Part shown: positions 53,797 to 62,548 of the stretch, one piece after another
Layout: every line of letters starts with the position of its first letter
Numbering within the stretch: the first letter of the stretch is position 1
Assembly: GCF_000373905.1 (NCBI RefSeq)
Contig: NZ_KB892705.1
Location: 3,608,478-3,672,477 of the forward strand
Direction of reading: 5' to 3'
From: Mycobacterium sp. 155
Lineage (GTDB): Bacteria > Actinomycetota > Actinomycetes > Mycobacteriales > Mycobacteriaceae
DNA length: 64,000 nucleotides
Made by a program: the position numbers and the translations under genes
Notes under the pieces: model-generated
Told to the model about the DNA's origin: nothing
Databases searched by the model: none
The model's input: the letters and a program-made list of their open reading frames with translations, nothing else

Positions 53797-55026
53797 ATGG
53801 GGTTGACGTTGACGGAGCGCACGGCGGTGACCAGGGCGATCGCGGTGCGGTATGTGCAGGCGAGTCGGGACGAGAAGTCCCGGATTCTCGATGAGTTGTG
53901 TGCCACGACGGGCTGGCATCGCGATCATGCCCGCAAGGCGTTGCGGGGTGCGCTGCGGCCGCGGGTGGTGCGGGCGCGGCGGCCCCGGCCCCCGACCTAT
54001 GGCCCGGAAGTCATTGAGGCCCTGGTGTTGTGCTGGAAGGTGGTGGGGATGCCGGCCGGTAAGCGGTTGGCGGAGGTCTTGGGTGAGTTGGTGGTGGTAC
54101 TGCGCCGGTGCGGGGAGTTGGTCATCGACGATGCCACGGCAGGGTTGTTGGCGGGGATGTCGGCGGCCACCATTGATCGTCGACTGGCTCCGGAACGGAA
54201 GAAACACCAGCTTAAGGGTCGTTGCCGGACGAAACCGGGCACGTTGCTCAAGAGTCAGATCCCGGTGCGCACTTGGGCGGCGTGGGACGATGCGGTGCCG
54301 GGGTTCGTCGAGATCGACCTGGTCAGCCATGACGGTGGGGTGGTCACCGGGGTGCATGCCTACACGTTGACGGTCACCGACATCGCCACCGGTTGGACCG
54401 AGACCCGCAGCGTGTTGGGCAAAGGCGAGAAACGGGTGATGGTCGCGTTGAGTGAGATCGCGGCGGGGATGCCGTTCCCGATCCGGGGGGTGGATTCGGA
54501 CAATGGGTCGGAGTTCATCAACTTCACCCTGTTGGAGTGGTGCCGAACGCGGCATATCACCTTCACTCGGTCGCGGGTGGGCAACAAGAACGATGGTTGT
54601 CACGTCGAGCAGAAGAACTGGACCACGGTGCGGGTCCTGGTGGGCTATCACCGCTACGACACGGCCGCAGAGGTGGTGTTACTCAACAAGATCTGGGTAT
54701 TGCAGTCGTTGTTGGGCAACTATTTCTCCCCGCAGCAGAAACTCAAGTCGAAGGTCCGTCGGGGTTCCAAGGTGACCAAGAGGTATCACAAGGCCGCCAC
54801 CCCGTACCGTCGGGCCCAGGCCCATGCGGTGGTCACCGCCGAGGAGGTCAAACACCTGGCCGAGATCTACGCCGGGCTCAATCCCGCCGCCCTGCAACGT
54901 CACATTCAAGCGTTGTGCGCTGAGCTGCTCACGGTGACCACCAGCAAAGCCGGTCCCCGACCGATCGCCCGCCTGGGGCGGGCACCGGTGGCTGAGGCAA
55001 CGAATATTTCCACCCCCAACGCCTGA
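53797..55026 (+). CDS. DDE transposase (integrase catalytic domain)
   Basis: A 409-residue transposase. The N-terminal helical DNA-binding part reads RYVQASRDEKSRILDELCATTGWHRDHARKALRG. The RNase H-like integrase core supplies Asp174 (FVEIDLVSHDGG), Asp235 (DSDNGSEFIN) and Glu271 (CHVEQKN), a DD(35)E spacing. A C-terminal basic region (QKLKSKVRRGSKVTKRYHK) follows. The frame is intact with all catalytic residues, so the element may be active. It belongs to the broad IS481/IS3-like retroviral-integrase class, exact family uncertain. Confidence 0.92.
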   Translation: MGLTLTERTAVTRAIAVRYVQASRDEKSRILDELCATTGWHRDHARKALRGALRPRVVRARRPRPPTYGPEVIEALVLCWKVVGMPAGKRLAEVLGELVVVLRRCGELVIDDATAGLLAGMSAATIDRRLAPERKKHQLKGRCRTKPGTLLKSQIPVRTWAAWDDAVPGFVEIDLVSHDGGVVTGVHAYTLTVTDIATGWTETRSVLGKGEKRVMVALSEIAAGMPFPIRGVDSDNGSEFINFTLLEWCRTRHITFTRSRVGNKNDGCHVEQKNWTTVRVLVGYHRYDTAAEVVLLNKIWVLQSLLGNYFSPQQKLKSKVRRGSKVTKRYHKAATPYRRAQAHAVVTAEEVKHLAEIYAGLNPAALQRHIQALCAELLTVTTSKAGPRPIARLGRAPVAEATNISTPNA

Positions 55027-55027
55027 A

Positions 55028-55119
55028 CCCGGACACCACCAATTGAGGCAACGATCACCGCCGGGCATTGTCCAATTGAGGCAACGAATCCCCCCGCGGG
55101 CATATTGACATGAGGCAAC
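55028..55119 (-). repeat. Right-end iterated transposase sites (three copies)
   Basis: Three inverted copies of GAGGCAAC preceded by a CCGG/CGGG-type head, at 55028-55053, 55061-55086 and 55095-55119, spaced 33 and 34 bp. The first two share CCAATTGAGGCAACG. Confidence 0.75.
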
Positions 55120-55124
55120 AGGCA

Positions 55125-55451
55125 TGCCCGACTATCGGCGACTTTGTCGCTCGCAGAAGACCGCTACCACCGCCACAGACGGCGCCGCCGCGGTTCTTGC
55201 ACTAACTCCTCGCCTACGTATGCGGAACCCGCCAGGATCGTGCCGCGACCGCGAATGCCGTTGCTGCCCAAAGACATCCACTTGTCCACCACCGAGCGAC
55301 TTTGTCGCAAATAGTCGGGCACACCCATTTTCGATGCCGCCGGGGCCGACGATGCTGGAGTGCCTCAAGTGACTCGCCCCTCGGCAACAGAAGTGAATGA
55401 TGGTGTCTACGAGTCGAATTGAGCGACTTTGTCGCAAACAGTCGGGCACAC
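55125..55451. repeat. Cluster of REP-like palindromes (copies 2-4)
   Basis: Three copies of a palindromic GCGAC-TTT-GTCGC core with a shared GTCGGGCA flank. Copy 3 is at 55296-55324 and copy 4 at 55423-55451; they differ by one base over 29 (AAATAG versus AAACAG). Copy 2 (55125-55150) is inverted, with its TGCCCGACTAT flank beginning at the IS edge. The remaining sequence up to the yceI gene at 55491 shows no gene. Confidence 0.7.
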
Positions 55452-55490
55452 TGACACTGCCCTGGATTCTGTTACTAATGCGACAGCAGG

Positions 55491-56033
55491 CTAACCGTGG
55501 GTCGCCTTCAACGTCACCCGCACCTCGTCGGCCACCTTCATCGCGCCCATCAACATCGAATACTGTTTGATGCCGCAGCCGGTATGTCGCACAACCGCCT
55601 CACCCGAGATGCGCCAATCCGAACCGTCGCGCACCACGTGGACATCGACGGTCTGTTCGCTGCGGCGGCCGCCGATCTCCAGGGTTCCGACGAGCCGCAA
55701 CGCGTCAGCGACCTTTTCGATCGAGGACGAGCGGAATATCGCCCTAGAAAACCTGTTGGCCTGCAACGCTTTCAGTGCATTGGCCCGCACCAGCTTCTTC
55801 TCGGCTCCGGACAGCGGCGTCACACCGCCCTCGCCCGTCAGCACGTCCAGGGAATCGAGATCGATCGTCACCTCGACCGCCGACGGGTCGTCCCCGTGCC
55901 AGTCCACCGTCGCCTGCCACGACCTCATCGCGATGGTCAACCGGTGACCCATGCGGGCCGCAGTTCCGGTGACGCCCGTGTGCAGGAGCAACTCACCGTC
56001 GGACGCGTCGAGAATCCATTGCGGAGAAGTCAA
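55491..56033 (-). CDS. YceI-like lipid-binding family protein
   Basis: A 180-residue lipocalin-like protein of the YceI family without signal peptide. It reads WILDASDGELLLHTGVTGTAARMGHRLTIAM, then VTIDLDSLDVLTGEGGVTPLSGAEKK and FSRAIFRSSSIEKVADALRLVGTLEIGG, ending with IKQYSMLMGAMKVADEVRVTLKA. YceI proteins hold isoprenoid chains in a beta-barrel; ligand here unknown. The TTG at 56033 overlaps the stop of the DUF456 gene (TTGA), in the style of the neighbouring overlaps; a GTG further upstream is the alternative. Confidence 0.85.
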   Translation of the reverse strand: MTSPQWILDASDGELLLHTGVTGTAARMGHRLTIAMRSWQATVDWHGDDPSAVEVTIDLDSLDVLTGEGGVTPLSGAEKKLVRANALKALQANRFSRAIFRSSSIEKVADALRLVGTLEIGGRRSEQTVDVHVVRDGSDWRISGEAVVRHTGCGIKQYSMLMGAMKVADEVRVTLKATHG

Positions 56034-56515
56034 CTGCTGAGCACCAATCCCGTCACCCACGCGATAGTAGCCAGCAGCGCACCGATCAGCTCCACCCCGA
56101 CCGACAGGGCCACGCCCTTGACCGCGTGCACAGTCGACGCCCAGGCCCGGCGGCGGTCCCGCCGCAACGACAACTCCGCCAGGTACACCCCGATGACGAA
56201 ACCGAGCAGCAGACCCAGCACCGGGATGACGAAGAACCCGATGACGCCCAGCACGCCGCCGGCCACCAGACTCCAGGTGCGGACGTCGGCGGCCCGCATG
56301 CGGCGCACCGGCCACAGGTACTTGACCACCTCGGTGGCGATGAACAATGCCGCGACGACGCCAAGGGTGACCCACGAGACGGCGGTGTGCTCGACGATTG
56401 CCCACACCGCGATCGCGGCGAACACGAGCAGGCCGCCCGGCAGGATCGGCACCACGATGCCGATGAGGCCGACGGCGATGGCCAACGCGACAAAAATGAC
56501 TCCAACAGTGCTCAC
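56030..56515 (-). CDS. DUF456 membrane protein
   Basis: A 161-residue membrane protein with four or five helices. It begins VSTVGVIFVALAIAVGLIGIVVPILPGGLLVFAAIAVWAI, the DUF456 signature, and has GFFVIPVLGLLLGFVIGVYLAEL near the C-terminus. Function unknown. The GTG at 56515 overlaps the methyltransferase stop (GTGA), and the 3' end overlaps yceI, so the three genes form one coupled operon. Confidence 0.88.
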   Translation of the reverse strand: MSTVGVIFVALAIAVGLIGIVVPILPGGLLVFAAIAVWAIVEHTAVSWVTLGVVAALFIATEVVKYLWPVRRMRAADVRTWSLVAGGVLGVIGFFVIPVLGLLLGFVIGVYLAELSLRRDRRRAWASTVHAVKGVALSVGVELIGALLATIAWVTGLVLSS

Positions 56516-57234
56516 GGCTTCTGGCCGCGCACCCACTGAATGGAGCCGATGCTCTTGGTGCGTACCCGGATCAGACCGAGCTGCTCGAACCGGTCGCCGA
56601 TCTCGTCCTGACCGAAGAACCGCGCGCCGCCCTTCGACAGCAGGCGCACGGGGCCTCGTCCGGCGGTGGGCACCATGACGGCTATGCGGCGGCTCGGCCG
56701 CAGCACGCGCACCATCTCGGATAACGCGGCTTCGGCATCGGGGATCAGCTGGACGACGGCGATGGAGGTCACCGCGTCGAAACACTCGTCGCGGAACGGC
56801 AGCCGTTGCGCGTCGGCCCGCACGAACCCCACCTGAGGTCCGGCCTCGGCTTTCACCGCGCGAGCCAGCATGGCCTCGGAGATGTCGACGCCGACGGCCA
56901 GCCCGTCGGAACCGGCAGCGCGTGCCAGTGCCGCAGTGATGTTCCCGGGGCCGCTACCGACGTCCAAAGCGGTTCCGCCGGGCGGGATGCTCAGCCATTC
57001 GGTCGGCTCCTGCCACGCCGTCAACAGTTTGCGAGCCAGCACCTGGGCGCGGTCGTAGAGCATCGAGCCCCTCGGCGACGCCCACAACTTCTGGATCGCC
57101 CCGGAGTTCTTCGGGGTGTCGCCGCCGGCCGCGCCGAGCAGATCGAGATACCCCTTGCTGATGTCGGGTTCGGCCGGCGGATCGATGAGAAGATCCAGTG
57201 CCCTGCGCAATGCCCCACTCGATACGGTGTCCAC
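56512..57234 (-). CDS. Class I SAM-dependent methyltransferase
   Basis: A 240-residue methyltransferase. After a helical N-terminus (GSMLYDRAQVLARKLLTAWQEP) comes the SAM site TALDVGSGPGNITAALARA with the acidic GVDISEAMLARA, then FVRADAQRLPFRDECFDAVTSIAVVQLIPDAEAALSEMVRVLRP, the UbiE/menaquinone-like pattern. The substrate is not evident; grouping with YceI, an isoprenoid binder, and a membrane protein hints at a lipid or quinone substrate, which is inference. Confidence 0.87.
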   Translation of the reverse strand: MDTVSSGALRRALDLLIDPPAEPDISKGYLDLLGAAGGDTPKNSGAIQKLWASPRGSMLYDRAQVLARKLLTAWQEPTEWLSIPPGGTALDVGSGPGNITAALARAAGSDGLAVGVDISEAMLARAVKAEAGPQVGFVRADAQRLPFRDECFDAVTSIAVVQLIPDAEAALSEMVRVLRPSRRIAVMVPTAGRGPVRLLSKGGARFFGQDEIGDRFEQLGLIRVRTKSIGSIQWVRGQKP

Positions 57235-57275
57235 AACTCCACGCTACGTGCCGAACTCGCTCGGCTGAGGCCACT

Positions 57276-58136
57276 TCAGAGCTTGAAGCTGGCCTGCTGC
57301 GCCTTGGACAGGTCGGTGATCTTGTCCCACTTGGCGGCAATGTCATCGACCGACGGCACCTGGGTGAAGGTTGTGCCGTCGTTCTGGAAGAGTGCTGCCC
57401 GCTGTATTTTGCCGCCGCCGACGATGAAGATCGAGTCGGTGTCGGCCAGTTCCTCGGTCATCAGGTACGCCACCACCGGGGCGACGTACTCCGGGGTGAG
57501 CTTCTCGAACACCTCGGGTGGCAGGATGTCCTGCGTCATCCGGGTGGCGGCGATCGGCGCGACGGCGTTGGTCTTGATGTTGTACTTGGCGCCTTCCAGG
57601 GCCAGCGTGTTGATCAAGCCGACCAGGCCGAGCTTGGCGGCGCCGTAGTTGGCCTGGCCGAAATTGCCGAACAGGCCGCTGGTGGAGGTGGCGACGACGA
57701 CGCGGCCGAAGCTCTGCTCGCGGAAGTGCGGCCATGCCGCGCGGATGACGTTGTAGCCGCCGTACAGGTGCACCTTGAGCACAGCGTCCCAGTTCTGATA
57801 AGTCATTTTGTGAAAGGTGCCGTCGCGCAGGATGCCGGCGTTGCTGATGACGCCGTCGACCTTGCCGAACTCGTCGATCGCGGTTTTGACGATGTTCTCT
57901 GCGCCCTCGGGCTCGGCCACGCTGTCGTAGTTGGCGACGGCACGACCGCCGGCCTCTTTGATCTCGCTGACCACCTGGTCGGCCATGCTGTGTCCGGCAC
58001 CGGTACCGTCGCGGGCGCCTCCGAGGTCGTTGACGACGACGCTGGCACCTTCGCGCGCCATCGTCAGGGCGTATTCACGTCCCAGACCACCACCGGCTCC
58101 GGTGACGACGACAACACGGTCTTGCACACCCGGCAT
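57276..58136 (-). CDS. SDR family dehydrogenase (Rv0148-like)
   Basis: A 286-residue protein, the length of Rv0148. It resembles the hydroxyacyl-CoA dehydrogenase module of peroxisomal multifunctional enzyme type 2: VVVVTGAGGGLGREYALTMAREGASVVVNDLGG, SNAGILRDGTFHKMT, the catalytic STSGLFGNFGQANYGAAKLGL with Ser, Tyr and Lys, and a C-terminal extension (GGGKIQRAALFQNDG). It probably oxidises 3-hydroxyacyl-CoA. An ATG six codons upstream is possible, but 58136 gives the conserved MPGVQDR start. Confidence 0.92.
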   Translation of the reverse strand: MPGVQDRVVVVTGAGGGLGREYALTMAREGASVVVNDLGGARDGTGAGHSMADQVVSEIKEAGGRAVANYDSVAEPEGAENIVKTAIDEFGKVDGVISNAGILRDGTFHKMTYQNWDAVLKVHLYGGYNVIRAAWPHFREQSFGRVVVATSTSGLFGNFGQANYGAAKLGLVGLINTLALEGAKYNIKTNAVAPIAATRMTQDILPPEVFEKLTPEYVAPVVAYLMTEELADTDSIFIVGGGKIQRAALFQNDGTTFTQVPSVDDIAAKWDKITDLSKAQQASFKL

Positions 58137-58347
58137 GAGGGTCCTCTCTTTCACAAAGGGGGCTTCGCGTATCGGTCCCTCCCCTGTATACGGCGGTCAA
58201 CTCAGCTCCGCTGAGCCGGGTCCGCAAAGCACTCGGTCGATTCTGCCAACCGCCGATCAATTGCTGCCAAAGCCGTGCGAGCCGAAATCACCGCGTATCG
58301 CTTTCGGTTGAACGGGTCAGGAAAACAAAAAAGGAAGAGGCGAAAGA

Positions 58348-58515
58348 ATGAAGAAGTTCGGATTCACCGCAGTCATCGCAAGCGGACTGGCCGCAGCCGT
58401 TCTGGGGCTGGCCGGGCCGGCTTCAGCAGGGGTGGACCACCACAGCTGGCTGGACCAGATCGGTCCGCACGTGAGCGTGCCGCAGGTCGACACCTCCGCC
58501 CACCAGAGCCGCTGA
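58348..58515 (+). CDS. 55-residue secreted peptide
   Basis: A short exported protein preceded by a good ribosome binding site (AGGAAGAGG). A Sec signal peptide (MKKFGFTAVIASGLAAAVLG) ends at the AxA site in PASAG, leaving a mature peptide of about 27 residues: VDHHSWLDQIGPHVSVPQV followed by DTSAHQSR. A strong terminator follows 8 bp after the stop, so it is a single-gene unit. Small peptides of this type recur in mycobacteria, as far as I recall, without assigned function. The paired histidines could bind metal. Confidence 0.8.
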   Translation: MKKFGFTAVIASGLAAAVLGLAGPASAGVDHHSWLDQIGPHVSVPQVDTSAHQSR

Positions 58516-58523
58516 CGACATAG

Positions 58524-58562
58524 AAAGCGGGGCACCGGAGAATATCCGGCGCCCCGCTTTTT
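58524..58562 (+). terminator. Intrinsic terminator of the secreted-peptide gene
   Basis: AAAGCGGGGC (58524-58533) and CCGGA pair with TCCGG and GCCCCGCTTT (58551-58560) around a GAATA loop, ending in a five-T run. It is one of few classical intrinsic terminators in the window and, with A-runs on its other side, could also serve the convergent methyltransferase gene. Confidence 0.85.
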
Positions 58563-58574
58563 GTTGCGCTGCTG

Positions 58575-59558
<984 letters not shown>

Positions 59559-59570
59559 TCAGCTCACATG

Positions 59571-60206
59571 TCAGTCGCGCAGCCGCCAGAGCTTGTTGGC
59601 CATCAGCAGTTCGAACTTGTCGACGACGACTGCGAGTTCATCAGCGTTACCGACATAGCCGGCGTAGAAACCCATGCCCCACATCACCGCGATCAACATC
59701 TCCACGATCGCCGGGATGTCGGTGTCGGCGCTCAGTTCGCCACATTCGACGGCGTCGTTGACCGCCCACGACACGAACGCTCTCGAACCCTTCAACGCAT
59801 CGTGTTCTTCAGAGATCAGATCGGGGTGCCGCTGGGCCTCCAACACCGAGGTGACCAGGAACGCCGCTGTCGACCGGTCGGCCGAATCGGCGTCCATCGC
59901 GGCGGAGAAAAAGGCCGACAACCGGCCGAGCAGCCTCGAGGACTCGTTTGCTCTGGCAATGCCCGCGGCAATCACCGATGTATTTGTCTGCTCAACCACT
60001 TCGCGGTACAGCACGCTCTTGCTGCCGAAGTAATGATTGATCGCCGGACGGGTCAGATCGGCCCGGATCGCTATCGCCTGGAAAGTGGCAGCGTCGTATC
60101 CGAGTTCGCTGAACACCTCACGAGCAGCACGCAAGATGCGCTCACGGGTCTCTGCAGCCTTAGCTGCGGGGGGACGTCCCGGCCCCCGGCTCGCGGTATG
60201 CGCCAC
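59571..60206 (-). CDS. TetR family regulator (Rv0144-like)
   Basis: A regulator of about 211 residues. The HTH reads ETRERILRAAREVFSELGYDAATFQAIAIRADLTRPAINHYFGSKSVLYREVV (N-terminal third), and the C-terminal domain is helical (AFLVTSVLEAQRHPDLISEEHDALKG). It precedes the LCM methyltransferase on the same strand, 60 bp away, and probably regulates it or the divergent FUSC gene. The start is uncertain: GTG at 60206 gives VAHTASRGPGRPP, while an upstream frame start at 60230 adds eight Cys-rich residues that look untranslated. Confidence 0.88.
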   Translation of the reverse strand: MAHTASRGPGRPPAAKAAETRERILRAAREVFSELGYDAATFQAIAIRADLTRPAINHYFGSKSVLYREVVEQTNTSVIAAGIARANESSRLLGRLSAFFSAAMDADSADRSTAAFLVTSVLEAQRHPDLISEEHDALKGSRAFVSWAVNDAVECGELSADTDIPAIVEMLIAVMWGMGFYAGYVGNADELAVVVDKFELLMANKLWRLRD

Positions 60207-60387
60207 ATGACAAAGTGTGCCACAACACACCGGGCGCTGGCCGCAACGGCCGCCGCCGCGACGCCGCCTCAGACCTGCCCAGCAAACATCAGGTGGGGAA
60301 TTGCCCGACCGAGAAACGATGATGTCCTGGCTGGCCGGCGGCGTCTCCCGAGAGCCGTGCTGCGGCGCCCAAGATCAATCACCCGGC

Positions 60388-60393
60388 TAGCAT
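60388..60393 (+). promoter_or_regulatory. -10 box of leaderless FUSC gene
   Basis: TAGCAT, 8 bp before the ATG at 60402. Confidence 0.55.
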
Positions 60394-60401
60394 CGGCAGT
60401 C

Positions 60402-62543
60402 ATGCTGAACCCGGGCGAGCTCTGGCACCGGGCAGTAGATCGGATCCATGACCGCGACCCCGAACACGACGCACTGCGCCGCGCAGCACGAGCGGCCATT
60501 GTGCTGCCCATCGCGGCGGCCATCGGCTTCATCGTCGGGCCCGGTTCGCAGACCCCGCTCTTCAGCATCTTCGGCGCCGTCTCGCTGCTGATCACCGCCG
60601 ACTTCCCCGGCAACCGGGCCGCCCGCGCCCTGGCCTACTGCGGCCTCGCGTTCAACGGCGCCGTGCTGATCACATTGGGCACGCTGCTGGCGCCGCACCC
60701 GTGGTTGAGCGTCGCGGCGATGTTCATCGTGGGCGTGGTGGTGTCGTTCTCCGGGGTGCTCAGCGAGATCGTCGCGGCCGGCCAGCGCGCCACCCTGCTG
60801 ATGTTCGTGCTGCCAGTATGTACACCGGTCGGCCCGATTCCCGACCGATTACTGGGCTGGCTCATCGCCCTGGTGGTCTGTGTGCCCGCGGCCTTGTTCC
60901 TGTTCCCGCCACGTCATCACGATGAATTGCGCCGCAATGCGGCCAAGGTGTGCCAGCTGCTCGCCGACCGACTGGAGGGCACCGCGTCGGGCCGCGACGT
61001 CACCCGGGCGATGAATGCCCTGTACGCGAATTTTCTCGGCGCCGACTACCGGCCGGTGGCGCTCACCGCAGGCAGCCGCGCCCTGGTGCGGGTGGTCGAC
61101 GATCTGGGCTGGCTGACCGACCAAGTCACCGGCGACACCGGGGACCTGCTGGGTCCGATGCGCGCTACGGCGGTGCGGGTGCTTCGCGACAGTGCGGCGG
61201 TGCTGAGCATCCACGACGTCGGCAAGCGGGCAGCTCATGGCGCGGACCTACATACGGCACTCGCCGAGCAGCGGACGGTGGCACAAGGCACCTACCGTGA
61301 GGACGTCATCGCAGTGCTCGACGCGCCCGACGACGAGACCGCCGTCGAAGTCGGCCGCACGCTGCTCAAGCGGCGCACCACCTCGGCCACCATCGCGGTG
61401 ACCGGGCGCGTCATCGGCAACGCCGCGCTGGCCGACGCGCGGCCCGTATGGGCCCGGGTGCTGGGACTGCGGCTGCCGAAGACCGGCGCCGCGGACTGGG
61501 TGATGCCGGAGACCGTCGCGGTCGCGGCGATCGCCAGAGGATTTCTGGCCACGCGGGCGGTGGTGCTGCGCAACAGTCTGCGTACCGGAATCGGCCTGGC
61601 GGTCGCCGTCACGGTCACGCACGTGTTTCCGGTCCAGCACGGATTCTGGGTGGTGCTCGGCGCCATGTCCGTGCTGCGCAGCAGCGCGCTGGCCACCGGG
61701 ACGCGGGTGTTGCGGGCAGTGGCCGGTACGGCGGTGGGTTTCGTGCTCGGTGCGATCGTGATCAAGCTGGTCGGCGTGGATCCGGTGGTGCTGTGGCTGC
61801 TGCTGCCGGTGGTGGCGTTCGGTTCGGCGTATGTGCCGGGGGTGGTGTCGTTCACGGCCGGCCAGGCCGCCTTCACCATGATGGTGCTGATCAACTTCAA
61901 CCTGATCGTGCCGACCGGTTGGCGGGTGGGCCTGGTGCGGGTCGAGGACGTGGTGGTCGGCGCGTCGGTCGGCATCGTGGTTTCGCTGCTGTTGTGGCCG
62001 CGGGGCGCTTCCGCGTCGGTGGCCAAGGCGATCAACAACGCCCGGACGGTCGGGGCGAAGTTCCTGCGCGCCGCGGTGCTGCGGGCGACCCGGGGTGCGT
62101 CCGAGGAGGCGAACGATCGGGTGATCGCGCTCAGCTACGACGCGCTGCAGGCGACCCGGATATTGGATGACTCGGTGCGCCACTATCTTTCAGAAAACGG
62201 CGGGCCTTCTGACCTGCGCGCCCCGGTGGTGAAGGCGGCCAACCGGGCGATTCGGGTACGGGCTGCCGCGGAGCTGATCACCGACGTCGTACCGCCGCCA
62301 CACGGCGCCTACCAGCAGACACGAGATGTGCTGGAGCTGCACGCACAGGCGATCTGTGCGCGACTGGTCGGCGGCGACACCCGCTCTCTGCCGCCAATCA
62401 GCGACAGTCTCGTGCGGTGCCTGCGCTCCGAGTCCACCGGTGACGATCTGGCGGTGTCGGCCGCGCTGCCGCTGGTGACGGTGGCCGCCAACCTCGGCGA
62501 GCTGGAACTGCTGTATCCACAGCCCGCCGAGACGATGCGGTAG
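60402..62543 (+). CDS. FUSC family membrane protein
   Basis: A 713-residue protein with two membrane blocks. The first (about 28-170) has IVLPIAAAIGFIVGPGSQTPLFSIFGAVSLLITADFPGN. A cytoplasmic helical domain (about 175-370) follows, then a second FUSC block (about 385-550) with LRNSLRTGIGLAVAVTVTHVFPVQHGFWVVLGAMSVLRSSALATGTRVLRAVAGTAVGFVLG, the fusaric-acid-resistance-like signature. A C-terminal helical domain ends the protein. Family members are linked to efflux of aromatic acids; substrate unknown. The frame is open for another 278 codons upstream, but that part is antisense to the TetR gene, and a TAGCAT box supports the ATG at 60402. Confidence 0.9.
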   Translation: MLNPGELWHRAVDRIHDRDPEHDALRRAARAAIVLPIAAAIGFIVGPGSQTPLFSIFGAVSLLITADFPGNRAARALAYCGLAFNGAVLITLGTLLAPHPWLSVAAMFIVGVVVSFSGVLSEIVAAGQRATLLMFVLPVCTPVGPIPDRLLGWLIALVVCVPAALFLFPPRHHDELRRNAAKVCQLLADRLEGTASGRDVTRAMNALYANFLGADYRPVALTAGSRALVRVVDDLGWLTDQVTGDTGDLLGPMRATAVRVLRDSAAVLSIHDVGKRAAHGADLHTALAEQRTVAQGTYREDVIAVLDAPDDETAVEVGRTLLKRRTTSATIAVTGRVIGNAALADARPVWARVLGLRLPKTGAADWVMPETVAVAAIARGFLATRAVVLRNSLRTGIGLAVAVTVTHVFPVQHGFWVVLGAMSVLRSSALATGTRVLRAVAGTAVGFVLGAIVIKLVGVDPVVLWLLLPVVAFGSAYVPGVVSFTAGQAAFTMMVLINFNLIVPTGWRVGLVRVEDVVVGASVGIVVSLLLWPRGASASVAKAINNARTVGAKFLRAAVLRATRGASEEANDRVIALSYDALQATRILDDSVRHYLSENGGPSDLRAPVVKAANRAIRVRAAAELITDVVPPPHGAYQQTRDVLELHAQAICARLVGGDTRSLPPISDSLVRCLRSESTGDDLAVSAALPLVTVAANLGELELLYPQPAETMR

Positions 62544-62548
62544 CCGCG

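Larger units (their letters stand above)
53681..55126 (+). mobile_element. Insertion sequence with iterated terminal repeats
   Basis: One DDE transposase gene bounded by related ends: left CATGCC-GC-GTTGACTCAT and right (reverse complement) CATGCC-T-GTTGCCTCAT. Inside each end the motif GTTGCCTCA followed by a CCCG-containing tail is repeated at about 34-bp steps: left at 53689 and 53723, and a weak copy near 53759; right (inverted) ending at 55053, 55086 and 55119. No target duplication could be recognised, so the edges are approximate. The IS family was not identified with certainty. Confidence 0.75.

Noticed and set aside
59568..60401. An open frame extending the FUSC gene 278 codons upstream (protein of 991 residues)
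   Set aside because: The extension is antisense to a clear TetR gene, has no family resemblance, and a TAGCAT box plus ATG at 60402 gives a normal FUSC start.
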